NCBI RefSeq assembly: GCF_002086485.1
Contig: NZ_MVHF01000024.1
Span: 43,125 to 107,124, forward strand
Direction of reading: 5' to 3'
Length of the DNA stretch: 64,000 bases
From: Mycobacterium aquaticum
GTDB taxonomy: Bacteria; Actinomycetota; Actinomycetes; Mycobacteriales; Mycobacteriaceae
Below, one piece after another: positions 31,670 through 41,393 of the stretch (position 1 is its first letter; each line of letters begins with the position of its first letter). Below the pieces are notes generated by a model, which saw only the letters and a program-made list of their open reading frames with translations, was not told the origin of the DNA and ran no database searches. A program made the position numbers and the translations under genes.

Positions 31670-33124
31670 TCAGTCGAACGCCACGCTGAAGTACTGCGTC
31701 TCCTGGAACTCGTGCAGACCTTCGCGGGCTCCCTCGCGCCCGAGACCGCTCTGCTTCATCCCACCGAACGGTGCCGACGGGTCCGACACTATGCCCCGGT
31801 TGATACCGACCATGCCTGCGTCGATGGACTCGGCCAGCCGCAGGGCGTCCTGCAGGCGACCCGCGTAAACGTACGCGGCCAAACCGTATTCGGTGTCGTT
31901 CACCCAGCGCAGCAGCTCGTCCTGATCGTCCCACACCACTACCGGCGCGACAGGTCCGAAGATCTCGTCGGCGAGGATCGCCGCGTCGGGAGCGACCCCG
32001 GTGAGCAAGGTCGGCCCGACGTACCAACCATCGGACGGCGCCTGGGCCTGCGCGGCGATCGTGGCACCGTCGGCGACCGCGGCCTCGATCGCGCCGCGCA
32101 CGCGCTCGGCAGCCTTGGGGCTGACCAACGGGCCGACCTGCGAGGCCGGGTCCGCCGCAGGGCCGACCCGCAGTGCGGCGACCTCGGCGCCGAAGCGTGC
32201 GACGAACTCGTCGACCACCGCGGCGTGCACATAGAACCGGTTGGCCGCGGTGCAGGCCTGTCCGCCACCGCGGAACTTCGCGATCATCGCGCCCTGCACG
32301 GCGGCCTCGATGTCGGCGTCGGCAGTCACCACGAACGGGGCGTTGCCGCCGAGTTCCATGCTGGCGTTGACAATTCGATCGGCGGCCTGCTTGAGCAGCA
32401 CTCGGCCGATGCCGGTGGAGCCGGTGAACGAGATCTTGCGGACCCGCTCGTCGGCGAGCCAGGCCGACACCACAGAGGCTGCGTCGGTGGTGGGCACCAC
32501 GTTGACGACACCCTCGGGCACGCCGGCGTCGGACAGGATCCGCGCAATCGCCAAGGCGGTCAACGGCGTTTCGGCCGCCGGCTTGAGCACCACGGTGCAG
32601 CCCGCAGCCAGAGCCGGGGCGATCTTGCGGGTTGCCATGGCGGCCGGGAAGTTCCACGGTGTCACCAACGCGGCGACCCCGACCGGCTTGTGCGTCACCA
32701 AGGTGCGAGCAGCGCCCGCTGGGCTCATACCGTAGCCGCCGTCGGTACGCACGGCTTCCTCGCTGAACCAGCGGAAGAACTCGGCGGCATACATGACCTC
32801 GGCACGCGCGTCGGACTGCGGCTTGCCGTTCTCGGCGCAGATCAGCGCGACCAGACGGTCGGCATCGGCGATCATGAGATCGTATGCGCAGCGCAGGATT
32901 TCGCTGCGATTGCGCGGGGCCATGCCCGCCCAGGAACGGAAGGCCCGATGTGCGGCGTCGACGGCGGCCGTGGCGTCGGCCACCGTACCGTCGGACACAT
33001 CGGCGATGACGGACCCGTTCGCCGGGTCGTGCACCTCGAAGGTCGTCGCAGTGCCGTGTGCCCGGCCGCCGATCAGGATGCCGTGTTTGGCGTCGAGCTC
33101 GGCGATGGCTTTCTGGTAGTTCAC
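31670..33124 (-). CDS. gabD: NAD(P)-dependent succinate-semialdehyde dehydrogenase
   Basis: A 484-residue aldehyde dehydrogenase that oxidises succinate semialdehyde to succinate, the last step of GABA breakdown. Visible motifs are VTPWNFPAAMATRKIAPALA, ISFTGSTGIG, MELGGNAPF with the general base glutamate, and GGGQACTAANR with the catalytic cysteine (GQTC in many relatives, GQAC here). The GTG at 33124 is chosen because GGGAG lies upstream. It starts ten bases after gdh and is third in the gabT-gdh-gabD operon. That context makes the substrate assignment firm. Confidence 0.9.
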   Translation of the reverse strand: MNYQKAIAELDAKHGILIGGRAHGTATTFEVHDPANGSVIADVSDGTVADATAAVDAAHRAFRSWAGMAPRNRSEILRCAYDLMIADADRLVALICAENGKPQSDARAEVMYAAEFFRWFSEEAVRTDGGYGMSPAGAARTLVTHKPVGVAALVTPWNFPAAMATRKIAPALAAGCTVVLKPAAETPLTALAIARILSDAGVPEGVVNVVPTTDAASVVSAWLADERVRKISFTGSTGIGRVLLKQAADRIVNASMELGGNAPFVVTADADIEAAVQGAMIAKFRGGGQACTAANRFYVHAAVVDEFVARFGAEVAALRVGPAADPASQVGPLVSPKAAERVRGAIEAAVADGATIAAQAQAPSDGWYVGPTLLTGVAPDAAILADEIFGPVAPVVVWDDQDELLRWVNDTEYGLAAYVYAGRLQDALRLAESIDAGMVGINRGIVSDPSAPFGGMKQSGLGREGAREGLHEFQETQYFSVAFD

Positions 33125-33134
33125 GGTCGGCTCC

Positions 33135-34427
33135 CTAGGGGTAGAGCCCACGCAGCTGCGCGGCCTGGGCGACGCGTTCCACGGCCAGGCAGGTGGCCGC
33201 GGTACGCAGGGGAAGGTTCAATTTGGCGGCGTGCGCGGCAACCTCGTCCCACGCGGTGAGCATGCGCTCGGCCAGACGTGACTCGACCTCGTCGGCCCGC
33301 CACCAGTACGCCTGATTGGCCTGCACCCATTCGAAGTACGACACGATGACACCGCCGGCGTTGGCCAGGATGTCCGGCACCACAAGGCGACCGGCGTCGC
33401 CCAGCACCAGATCGGCCTCGGGCGTGGTGGGCCCGTTGGCGCCCTCGACCACGACCTTCGCCCGGATCTTGTGCGCGTTGGCGCCGGTGATCACGCCTTC
33501 GACGGCGGCGGGCACCAGCAGGTCGACGTCGCTCTCCAACAGGTCGGCACCTGAGATCTCGACCCCGCCGGGGAAGCCGACCACCGAGCCGGTCGCGGCG
33601 ACGTGGTCTTCCAGGGCTGGCACGTCGAGTCCGGTGGCGTTCGCGACGGCACCGTACTGATCGGACACCGCGACCACCCGGACACCCTCATCGAAGAGGA
33701 ACCGCGCGGCGTGGCTGCCGACCTTGCCGAAACCCTGTACGGCAGCGGTCGATCCGTCGATGGTGATGTCGCGTGAGCGCATCGCGGCCAGCGCCACGTG
33801 CACCACGCCGCGGGACGTCGCGGTGGCCCGCCCGAGTGACCCGCCGAGGCTCACGGGCTTGCCGGTGGTGACGCCGAGGACCGTGTGGCCCTTCTGCACC
33901 GAGTAGGTGTCCATCAACCAGGCCATGGTGTTCTCGTCGGTGCCCACGTCGGGCGCCGGGATGTCGTGGGCCGGGCCGATCAGCGGGCTGATCTCGCTGG
34001 TGTAGCGCCGTGTGACGCGCTCGAGTTCGGCGGTGCTGTACTGCCGCGGGTCGATGCGGACCCCGCCCTTGGCGCCGCCGTACGGCACGTCGAGCAGGGC
34101 GCACTTCCACGTCATCCACATGGCCAGCGCCCGCACCTCGTCGAGGGTGACGTCCGGTGAGTAGCGCAGACCACCCTTGGCCGGACCGCGGGAAACGTTG
34201 TGCTGCACGCGATGTCCGATGAGCAGCTCGATGTCGCCGTTGTCGCGGCGCAGCGGGATGCCGACGGTGACCTCACGGCGCGGCGTCGCCAGCACGTTGT
34301 ACACGCCGTCGTCGTAACCGAGGATCGTCGTCGCCTCACGCAGCTGGGAGCGGGCGTCGTCGAGCGGATTCAGCGCGCCGGGTGCTTCGGTCGCGGGCGC
34401 CTGCGGCGCTCCGGTCGTGACGGTCAT
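33135..34427 (-). CDS. gdh: Glutamate dehydrogenase (small hexameric type)
   Basis: A 430-residue Glu/Leu/Phe/Val dehydrogenase. The substrate and catalytic lysines are in SRGPAKGGLRYSP and PYGGAKGGVR, the catalytic aspartate is in PAPDVGTDE, and the nucleotide site is AAVQGFGKVGSHAA. Length and PAPDVGT fit glutamate dehydrogenase; leucine dehydrogenases are shorter. Within this operon it would convert the glutamate made by GabT back to 2-oxoglutarate and ammonia, using NAD(P). It overlaps the gabT stop by ATGA. It is distinct from the large 180-kDa mycobacterial enzyme. Confidence 0.9.
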   Translation of the reverse strand: MTVTTGAPQAPATEAPGALNPLDDARSQLREATTILGYDDGVYNVLATPRREVTVGIPLRRDNGDIELLIGHRVQHNVSRGPAKGGLRYSPDVTLDEVRALAMWMTWKCALLDVPYGGAKGGVRIDPRQYSTAELERVTRRYTSEISPLIGPAHDIPAPDVGTDENTMAWLMDTYSVQKGHTVLGVTTGKPVSLGGSLGRATATSRGVVHVALAAMRSRDITIDGSTAAVQGFGKVGSHAARFLFDEGVRVVAVSDQYGAVANATGLDVPALEDHVAATGSVVGFPGGVEISGADLLESDVDLLVPAAVEGVITGANAHKIRAKVVVEGANGPTTPEADLVLGDAGRLVVPDILANAGGVIVSYFEWVQANQAYWWRADEVESRLAERMLTAWDEVAAHAAKLNLPLRTAATCLAVERVAQAAQLRGLYP

Positions 34428-35764
34428 GCGATCTCCGCGAAGGCAGCGGCCAGGATGTCCAGGCCTTCGTTCAGCAGGTGATCGGGCATCGACAGCGGCG
34501 GCAGGAACCGCAGCACGTTGCCGTAGGTGCCGCAGGTCAGGACGACCAGGCCCTGGGCATGCGAGGCTGCCGCAATGCGCTTGGTCAGATCGGCGTCGGG
34601 CTCGATGGTTCCGGGCTTGACCAGCTCGACGGCGACCATGGCGCCGCGACCACGCACATCTCCGATCCGCGGATCGGCGGCGGCCATCGCGGTGAGCCGG
34701 CTGATCATGGTCTCGCCCATGGCCGCGGCGCGCGCGACGAGCTGCTCACGCTCGATGGTCTCGACGACGGCGAGTGCCGCCGCGCAGGCGAGCGGGTTGC
34801 CACCGTAGGTGCCGCCGAGCCCGCCCGCGTGCGGGGCGTCCATGATCTCGGCGCGGCCGGTGACCGCGGACAGCGGCAGGCCGCCCGCGATGCCCTTGGC
34901 GGTCACGATCAGATCGGGCACCAGGCCCTCGTGCTCGCAGGCGAACATCGCGCCGGTTCGGGCGAACCCGGTCTGTACCTCGTCCGCGACGAACACCGCA
35001 CCTGAAGTCGTGCACCAATTCTGCAGCGCGCCAAGGAATCCGGGCGCGGGGACGATGAAGCCACCTTCACCGTGGATCGGCTCGATGACCACAGCGGCGA
35101 CGTTCTCGGCGCCGACCTGCTTCTCGATGAGGTCGATGGCCCGGGCAGCAGCGGCAGCACCGTCGATCTCGCCGTCGCGCAGCGGGAACGACGTCGGCAC
35201 GCGGTACACCTCGCCGGCGAACGGGCCGAAGCCGTTCTTGTACGGCTGGTTCTTGGCGGTCATCGCCATGGTCAGGTTGGTGCGGCCGTGGTAGGCGTGA
35301 TCGAACACGACGACGGCCTGGCGGCGGGTGTGGGCGCGGGCGATCTTGACCGCGTTCTCGACAGCCTCGGCGCCGGAGTTGAACAGCACGGTGCGCTTGT
35401 CGTGATCACCCGGGGTGAGCCGGTTGAGCTCCTCGGCGACCCGTACGTAGCCCTCGTAGGGCGTGACCATGAAGCAGGTGTGCGTGAAGGCCGCGACCTG
35501 CTGGCTGACGGCGTCGACGACGGCCGGGGCGCTGTTGCCGACGGTGGTCACGGCGATGCCGGAACCGAAGTCGATGAGCTGGTTACCGTCCGCGTCGACC
35601 AGGATGCCGCCGCCGGCGGCGACGACGTACACCGGCAGCGTGGCTCCGACGCCGCGGGCCACCGCGGACTCCTTGCGGGCGTGCATCTGCTGCGAGACGG
35701 GTCCCGGAATGGCTGTGACGATCCGGCGTTCCTGTGCGATGGCCGAAAGCTCCGTGGTGGTCAC
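34424..35764 (-). CDS. gabT: 4-aminobutyrate aminotransferase
   Basis: A 446-residue class III PLP aminotransferase that moves the amino group of GABA to 2-oxoglutarate, giving succinate semialdehyde and glutamate. NSGAEAVENAVKIAR, EPIHGEGGF, FVADEVQTGFARTG and the Schiff-base lysine in VTAKGIAGGLPL are all present. The GTG start is supported by AGGAGGAG close upstream. It is the first gene of the operon and is divergent from the PucR regulator, with 116 bases between. Lysine or ornithine aminotransferases are alternatives, but gabD in the same operon decides for GABA. Confidence 0.92.
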   Translation of the reverse strand: MTTTELSAIAQERRIVTAIPGPVSQQMHARKESAVARGVGATLPVYVVAAGGGILVDADGNQLIDFGSGIAVTTVGNSAPAVVDAVSQQVAAFTHTCFMVTPYEGYVRVAEELNRLTPGDHDKRTVLFNSGAEAVENAVKIARAHTRRQAVVVFDHAYHGRTNLTMAMTAKNQPYKNGFGPFAGEVYRVPTSFPLRDGEIDGAAAAARAIDLIEKQVGAENVAAVVIEPIHGEGGFIVPAPGFLGALQNWCTTSGAVFVADEVQTGFARTGAMFACEHEGLVPDLIVTAKGIAGGLPLSAVTGRAEIMDAPHAGGLGGTYGGNPLACAAALAVVETIEREQLVARAAAMGETMISRLTAMAAADPRIGDVRGRGAMVAVELVKPGTIEPDADLTKRIAAASHAQGLVVLTCGTYGNVLRFLPPLSMPDHLLNEGLDILAAAFAEIA

Positions 35765-35880
35765 GTGCTCCTCCTAAAAACTACTGAGCGGTATTGCTGA
35801 CCACGTTAGGGAGACCGGCGTTACACCGGCATGTCAGTGACGCACAATTGCAGTTCTCCAGACTGTGCAAAAATGTCAGC

Positions 35881-37350
35881 ATGCTCACCGTCGGCGACAT
35901 CCTGCGCTCCGAAGCGCTGGGGCTGCACGAAATCCATGTCCCGCGGCCCGATGCCGACGTCCGCTGGGTGGCCACCAGCGAATTGGCCGATCCGGCGCCT
36001 TTTCTGGAGGGTGGCGAGATCCTGCTGACCACCGGCCTGGAGACCGGGCGCTGGCGCACCGAATGGGACGGCTACGTGCAACGGCTGGCGCAGGCCCGAG
36101 TGGCCGCCATCGGCATGGCGGCCGGGTTGACCCACGCCAAGACACCGCCGGGCCTGATCAAGGCGTGCCGGACACACGAGGTGAATCTGTTCGAAGTGCC
36201 CCGGCAGACCCCGTTCGTCGCGATCAGCCGGCACATCGCGCAGCTGCTCGAGGAACAGGAGTCCACCGCCGCCCGCGAAGCGCTGACGACCCAGCGCCAG
36301 CTGATCTCCGCGGCCGCCAAACCCGACCCGACGACAGCGGTCGTCACGGCCCTGGCCCAGGCCGTCAGCGGCGCGGTGTGCCTGATGGCCCCTGACGGCC
36401 GGGTACTGACCGGCCCGGTCGGCCCGCGGCGCGCGGACTTCCCACTCGATGAGGTCGAGGAAGACGTGCGTCGGCTCCACGCACACGGCAGACATTCGGC
36501 GGCCGTACAGTCCCGCCCAGGCCAGTCGGTGTCGGTCTACCCCATCGGCTTGCGTGGCAGACCATCGACATACCTGGCCGCGATGGGCCCGATGCGACTG
36601 TCCGACGGGCAGCGACACGCGGTCACCACCGCGGTGGCCGTGCTCGGCCTCGTCGACGAGCAAGACCGCAGCCGTGCCAGGACCCGGCGGCACCTGCGTG
36701 GGCGGGCCGTCGAGCTTTTGGTCGGAAACGATGCCAGGACAGCGCAATTGGTGCTCGAAGTGGACTGGCCGGTGCCCGTGCTGCCGGATCGGGTTCGAAT
36801 TCTGCGCGCGACGGGTCCCGAGCACGACACCGACGACGCGATGTCCGCGCTCGAACGACGCGGCATGCTGGCCGGCATGGTGTCCGGTGAGCTGTGTGCG
36901 GTCCTGACGCCGGAACAGACGCAGCAGGCCGCAGACCGGCTGGACCAAACCGGTCTGCTGATCGGCATCGGCCATGCGGTGCCGCTGGCCGAGGCGGCCG
37001 CCGGCTATCGCACCGCCGGCCTGGCGCTGGCCCAGGCCACTCCGACCGCGCGCGTGGTGAACTGGGACCGCGTCATCGGCGATGGCCCGTTGGGTTTGAT
37101 CGACCCGCAGCGGGCCGCGGCGTTCGCCGAATCATGGTTGAGCGACCTGGATTCCGAGCAATTGGAGACGCTGCGCTGCTTCCTGCGCCATCACGGATCC
37201 CGGCTCAAGGTCGCCGAGGAACTCGGTCTGCACCGCAACACCGTGCGCAACCGGCTCGAGGCCATCGAGGCGGTGCTGCCGGGAAAGCTCGACGATCCGC
37301 AGACCCGGGTCAGCGCGTGGATCGCACTGCAGGTTCAACCCTTGAAGTAG
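35881..37350 (+). CDS. PucR family transcriptional regulator
   Basis: A 489-residue regulator with the PucR N-terminal domain (MLTVGDILRSEALGLHEIHV, ATSELADPAPFLEGGEILLTTG) in the first 120 residues and a C-terminal helix-turn-helix (GSRLKVAEELGLHRNTVRNR) at about 440-460. PucR proteins typically activate amine, amino acid or purine catabolic genes. The ATG at 35881 begins the family-conserved sequence. It is divergent from gabT, so it is the probable activator of gabT-gdh-gabD. Its stop overlaps the convergent thioesterase gene by 16 bases. Confidence 0.88.
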   Translation: MLTVGDILRSEALGLHEIHVPRPDADVRWVATSELADPAPFLEGGEILLTTGLETGRWRTEWDGYVQRLAQARVAAIGMAAGLTHAKTPPGLIKACRTHEVNLFEVPRQTPFVAISRHIAQLLEEQESTAAREALTTQRQLISAAAKPDPTTAVVTALAQAVSGAVCLMAPDGRVLTGPVGPRRADFPLDEVEEDVRRLHAHGRHSAAVQSRPGQSVSVYPIGLRGRPSTYLAAMGPMRLSDGQRHAVTTAVAVLGLVDEQDRSRARTRRHLRGRAVELLVGNDARTAQLVLEVDWPVPVLPDRVRILRATGPEHDTDDAMSALERRGMLAGMVSGELCAVLTPEQTQQAADRLDQTGLLIGIGHAVPLAEAAAGYRTAGLALAQATPTARVVNWDRVIGDGPLGLIDPQRAAAFAESWLSDLDSEQLETLRCFLRHHGSRLKVAEELGLHRNTVRNRLEAIEAVLPGKLDDPQTRVSAWIALQVQPLK

Positions 37351-38135
37351 ACGAACTGGTGCGTGGTCGCCAGCAGCGCACCGGAGCGCCCCCACGGTTG
37401 AGCGGTCTGGTCGAGGTAGCCGCCGGAGAACCGGTGCGCCCGGGCCGTCGCGAGGACGAAATCGTCGCCCTGGGACCTGATCTCGGGTTCGTCGGCGTGG
37501 AAATAGATAGTCATGGTGACCGTGCCCGCAGGCAGTGCCCGGCCGAGCCGCAGGTAGACACGCGGGTAGAAGATGTCGCACACGGCGGTCAGCGCCGCGA
37601 AATCCATTGGGCGAGGCGGATTGTCTCGCACCCACAGGGTTGTGGTCGATACCTCCGAACCGCCTTCCTCGGGGGCGGGAAAGGCGCCGTCGACGAAGCG
37701 CATGTCGTAGTTGTCGAACCACACCAGCCCGAACGGGGGCCTCGACCGGGTGATCTCCTCGGGCCGTGGTGCAGGCGGCGGAACGATCTCGGTGGCCGAC
37801 CAGGTGTCCCGCCGCAGCCCGAATACCGCTGTGGCCGAGGTCTTGACGTCGTCGTCCTGGCTGAGTTGGAGAATCCAGTGCTGATTGGAGCGATTGGTCT
37901 TGACCGCCCGTGCCGAGATCATGAAGTCTCCGTCGACGATCGGCGCCAGGTAGTTGACGGTCAGGGCGATCGGCCGGCCGTGGCGGTCCGGTTGCAGTTC
38001 GACGGCGCGGAGCAGGGTGGCCGCGGTGATCCCACCGAAGGGCCCCACCATGTTGGCCCATTCCGGCATCGTGCGGCCGCGCAGCCGCCCGTCACCGGCC
38101 GGTTGCAGGTCGAGCGCCGTGTCGAAGCAGTTCAC
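37335..38135 (-). CDS. Acyl-CoA thioesterase, TesB/4HBT-like
   Basis: A 266-residue double hotdog protein of the acyl-CoA thioesterase type. The first half has EWANMVGPFGGITAATLLRA, where GGxxAA marks the start of the central helix, and the second half ends with a similar hotdog (YLDQTAQPWGRSGALLATTH). It hydrolyses acyl-CoA to free acid. The start is a GTG. The position after the GABA regulator gives no clear pathway. Many mycobacterial paralogues exist and the chain-length preference cannot be inferred. Confidence 0.8.
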   Translation of the reverse strand: MNCFDTALDLQPAGDGRLRGRTMPEWANMVGPFGGITAATLLRAVELQPDRHGRPIALTVNYLAPIVDGDFMISARAVKTNRSNQHWILQLSQDDDVKTSATAVFGLRRDTWSATEIVPPPAPRPEEITRSRPPFGLVWFDNYDMRFVDGAFPAPEEGGSEVSTTTLWVRDNPPRPMDFAALTAVCDIFYPRVYLRLGRALPAGTVTMTIYFHADEPEIRSQGDDFVLATARAHRFSGGYLDQTAQPWGRSGALLATTHQFVYFKG

Positions 38136-38165
38136 TCCGACAGCGTAGGCAGGCGCCCTTCGTGT

Positions 38166-38438
38166 TCAGCAGGGGTCACCCGGCGGAGTGTAGTACGGCA
38201 CGCCTTCGACCGTGTAGCACGGGATCTCGCCGGGCACGTACGGCACGTGAGCCGCGGCGATGGCGGCACCGGTGGCGACGTCACCGGCGACATTGGTGCA
38301 GCCGCCCGCGGCGAAGTGCCTGCCGTCGGCGCCCGCACACACGTCGGCTCCGGCCGATGGTGCGCTGATCAGAGGTACGAATGCCGTTGCGGCCGCAAAT
38401 AAGCCGGCGGACAACAACGCCTTGGTGCGGTTGGCCAT
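38166..38438 (-). CDS. Small secreted protein
   Basis: A 90-residue protein with a signal peptide (basic MANRTK, hydrophobic ALLSAGLFAAATAFVPL, cleavage likely after SAGA). The mature part of about 60 residues has four cysteines, GGCTN and a Pro/Tyr-rich end, PYYTPPGDPC. GGAG precedes the ATG. Paired cysteines suggest an oxidised, exported protein in the cell envelope. I do not recognise a function. Confidence 0.72.
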   Translation of the reverse strand: MANRTKALLSAGLFAAATAFVPLISAPSAGADVCAGADGRHFAAGGCTNVAGDVATGAAIAAAHVPYVPGEIPCYTVEGVPYYTPPGDPC

Positions 38439-38539
38439 GTGATGCTCCTACTTGTCCGACTGATCGCCCCCGATGGCAGTCATGGTGACAGGTATTTGAC
38501 GACCCCGTCGGGTCTTCGCAGATCCTCTCGGCGGAGCAC

Positions 38540-41323
38540 TCACGTGACGTCGAACGCCGTCTCTGGCAGGTGATCCACCGCATGCGTGCCACTCCCGAGC
38601 CGGGCCGCGGTCAGCCGCGCGACCGCTTCCTCTGTGAACACCGACAGTCCGAGATCGGGGTTGTAACCGTGGATCTCCTTGACGTCGAGTTGCGCGAGGA
38701 AATACAGGATCTCTTTGGAGACCACCTGTCCGGGCACCAGCACCGGGAAGCCCGGCGGATAGGGCACCACAAAGGTGGTGGATACCAACGTCTTTCCCTC
38801 TGCGATGCGCCGACCCGCAGCCCCCAGCGGCACGTACTCCCGGTCCGACTCTTCGTACCCGGCGTAGAACGCCGAACGCATGTCACCGAACGAGCTGGCC
38901 CCGTCGGGGCGGAACGCGATATCGAACTCGCTGAAGTTCGGCAGCGGCGGCAGGTCCTCGGTGATCTCCTCCACCCGGCGCGCCAGCAGTGCTCGATCGG
39001 CCTTGCTCGCCGTGCTGAACTGCCGGTCCAGATCCGTCGCGACCCGCCGCAGCGCATCGAGCAGATAGTGCACGCTCGACCACGTGACACCGATGGTGAA
39101 GATCAGCAACACACTGTTGATCGAGGTCTTGTTGATCTGGATGCCGAACCGCTCCATCAGCACCTTTTCCCGGAAGTCATAACCCGTCATCCCGGTCTTG
39201 CCGATGAACAACGTGAGCCGGGTGGGGTCGAGCACGAACTCGTCGGACCGCCAGGCCTCGTTCCAGCCTTCCAACGCGCCCTGACTGACCTGCCGGTACG
39301 ACCGCACCTCCGAGGGCCGGTACTGCTCGGGCACCAGATCGGACTCGTCTAGGATCCGGAACCACTTCTTCACCAACGGGTCGATCCGGACGCGGTGCCG
39401 GAACACCAGCGACATGTTGTAGGCGTACCGGACCAGCTGGAAGCCCTCCAGATCGACCTGGCGCCGAGCCAGGTCCAGCGACGCCAGCAGCTGTTGATTC
39501 GGCGAGGTCGAGGTGTGCGTCAAGAACGCCTCGGCGAACGCATCCCGGCTCTGGGTGTTGAAGTCCTGATCCCGGATGTGGATCATCGACGCCTGCCGCA
39601 GCGCCGAGAGCGACTTGTGGGTGGAATGCGTCGAGTACACCCGCACCCTGGCCTTCTTCGGGTCGGGCAGCAAGCGGTGGTTGACCCACTCGCTGCGCTC
39701 GACACCCTTCATCTCCGCACACCAGGCCCGGTACCGCTCGGCGTACTCGCTCGATTCGAGCATGGTCTCCAGCCGTTCGGCACTGATCATCGCGGTGCGC
39801 CCGCGTGACCACGGCACCGCGGTGGCGAACGCGTACCACGCCTCGTCCCACAAGAAGCAGATGTCGGGCTTGATCGCCAGCACCTCTTCCATCACCCGCT
39901 GCGGGTTGTAGACGACACCGTCGAATGTGCAGTTGGTCAGCAGCAGCATGCGCACCCGATGCAGCTGACCGGCCGCCTCCAGATCCAGCAGCGTCTGCTT
40001 GATGGTGCGCAACGGCACCGCACCGTAGATCGCGAAGGACTCCAGCGGATAGGCATCGAGATACAGCGGGGATGCCCCCGCCAGCACCAGGCCGTAGTGA
40101 TGCGACTTGTGGCAGTTGCGGTCGATCAGCACGATGTCGCCGGGTCTGACCAGCGATTGCACGACGATCTTGTTCGCCGTCGACGTGCCGTTGGTGACGA
40201 AATAGCTGTGGTTGGAATTCCAGGTCTTGGCGGCCTTGTCCATCGCTTTCTTGAGGTTGCCGTGCGGATCCAGCAGCGAGTCCAGGCCACCCGAGGTCGA
40301 CGAGGTCTCTGCCATGAAGATGTTGCGGCCGTAGAACTCGCCCATGTCCTGCAGTGATTTCGAGTTGAAGATGCTCGCGCCCCGGGCCACCGGAAGCGCG
40401 TGGAACTGCCCGACCGGAGACTGCGCGAATTCGCGCAGTGCGTCGAAGAACGGGGTCGCGAACCGGGTGCGCATGCCGGCCATCACCGTGCTGTACAGGT
40501 CGGTGGCGTCGTTGAGCCGGTAGAACGTGCGGTGATAGATGTCGGGCTCGTACTCGCCGGGCGACGCGATCGACTCGTCGGTGACCAGATACCGGTCGAT
40601 GTGCGGGCGCAGCTCCCGGATCCACTCCCCGCACTCCACCCAGTCGTGGGTGCGGTCGGTCGCCACGGCCACGTCGTTGGCGCCGAGCAACCGCGCCATC
40701 ACCGGCAACCGGTCCCGCGAGCGCAGCGGCAGATCATGGCGGATGATCGCCGCCTGGATCTCGCCGTTGAGCGCGACGGCGGTGATCGCATCCTCGACGC
40801 TGGGCACCACCAGCAGTTCGAACTGCACATCGTCGTCGGGGTTGCGCAGCGCGCGCAGGCTTTCGGCCAGTCCCTCCGGGCCTGTCGATGTGGAGTCGTC
40901 GGCGAGCAACACCGTGTAGTACTGCGCACGCTTGACCCTGGCTTCGAGCTCCTGCTCGGCCAATGACGAGGACGTGTCGAACAGCGCCGCGCGGTCGCCG
41001 TAATCCGAGAGCAACCGCACCGCGAGCGACACCTCGTCACTGAGCAGCTCAGTCGCCAGATCACCCAGATAGCCGCGAAACTCCTCGACCTTCGTCGCCC
41101 CGGGATACAGCCAGTACCGTTCGTAGGCGCTGAGCCGGTCCAACAACCGTTTCACCCGAACCGTCTCATGCTTGGTGTCCAGCCCTGCGCGGTGCACCGC
41201 AAGCAACTGCCTGCAGGCATCGTCGAGCAGGTTCCACGTGTCGATCCGCGAGTACGACGGGTTGGCCACCGCCGCCAGCGAAGAGACCCGCAGCCTTCTG
41301 GTACGTCCGCTATCTCGGTCCAT
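38540..41323 (-). CDS. Orn/Arg/Lys decarboxylase-like PLP enzyme
   Basis: A 927-residue PLP fold-I enzyme. An N-terminal response-regulator-like wing domain (about 1-280) precedes the decarboxylase core. The cofactor lysine is in YSTHSTHKSLSALRQAS, with FVTNGTSTANK and CFLWDEAWYAF as further PLP contacts. Family members decarboxylate basic amino acids to polyamines or agmatine. It resembles M. tuberculosis Rv2531c, whose substrate I do not know. No antiporter gene is adjacent, unlike acid-resistance decarboxylase systems. It stands alone, with 69 bases to the frameshifted dehydrogenase upstream. Confidence 0.85.
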   Translation of the reverse strand: MDRDSGRTRRLRVSSLAAVANPSYSRIDTWNLLDDACRQLLAVHRAGLDTKHETVRVKRLLDRLSAYERYWLYPGATKVEEFRGYLGDLATELLSDEVSLAVRLLSDYGDRAALFDTSSSLAEQELEARVKRAQYYTVLLADDSTSTGPEGLAESLRALRNPDDDVQFELLVVPSVEDAITAVALNGEIQAAIIRHDLPLRSRDRLPVMARLLGANDVAVATDRTHDWVECGEWIRELRPHIDRYLVTDESIASPGEYEPDIYHRTFYRLNDATDLYSTVMAGMRTRFATPFFDALREFAQSPVGQFHALPVARGASIFNSKSLQDMGEFYGRNIFMAETSSTSGGLDSLLDPHGNLKKAMDKAAKTWNSNHSYFVTNGTSTANKIVVQSLVRPGDIVLIDRNCHKSHHYGLVLAGASPLYLDAYPLESFAIYGAVPLRTIKQTLLDLEAAGQLHRVRMLLLTNCTFDGVVYNPQRVMEEVLAIKPDICFLWDEAWYAFATAVPWSRGRTAMISAERLETMLESSEYAERYRAWCAEMKGVERSEWVNHRLLPDPKKARVRVYSTHSTHKSLSALRQASMIHIRDQDFNTQSRDAFAEAFLTHTSTSPNQQLLASLDLARRQVDLEGFQLVRYAYNMSLVFRHRVRIDPLVKKWFRILDESDLVPEQYRPSEVRSYRQVSQGALEGWNEAWRSDEFVLDPTRLTLFIGKTGMTGYDFREKVLMERFGIQINKTSINSVLLIFTIGVTWSSVHYLLDALRRVATDLDRQFSTASKADRALLARRVEEITEDLPPLPNFSEFDIAFRPDGASSFGDMRSAFYAGYEESDREYVPLGAAGRRIAEGKTLVSTTFVVPYPPGFPVLVPGQVVSKEILYFLAQLDVKEIHGYNPDLGLSVFTEEAVARLTAARLGSGTHAVDHLPETAFDVT

Positions 41324-41393
41324 GCCCCCGATCCTCCGCCAGCGGCCGCGTGTTACGCCCGTTTCCCGGGAAAACGATGCGGTATTGCAGCGC

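Noticed and set aside
39177..40634. 485-codon minus-strand frame within the decarboxylase gene
   Set aside because: Overlaps the decarboxylase in another frame on the same strand; composition is Arg/Gly-rich and lacks any domain.
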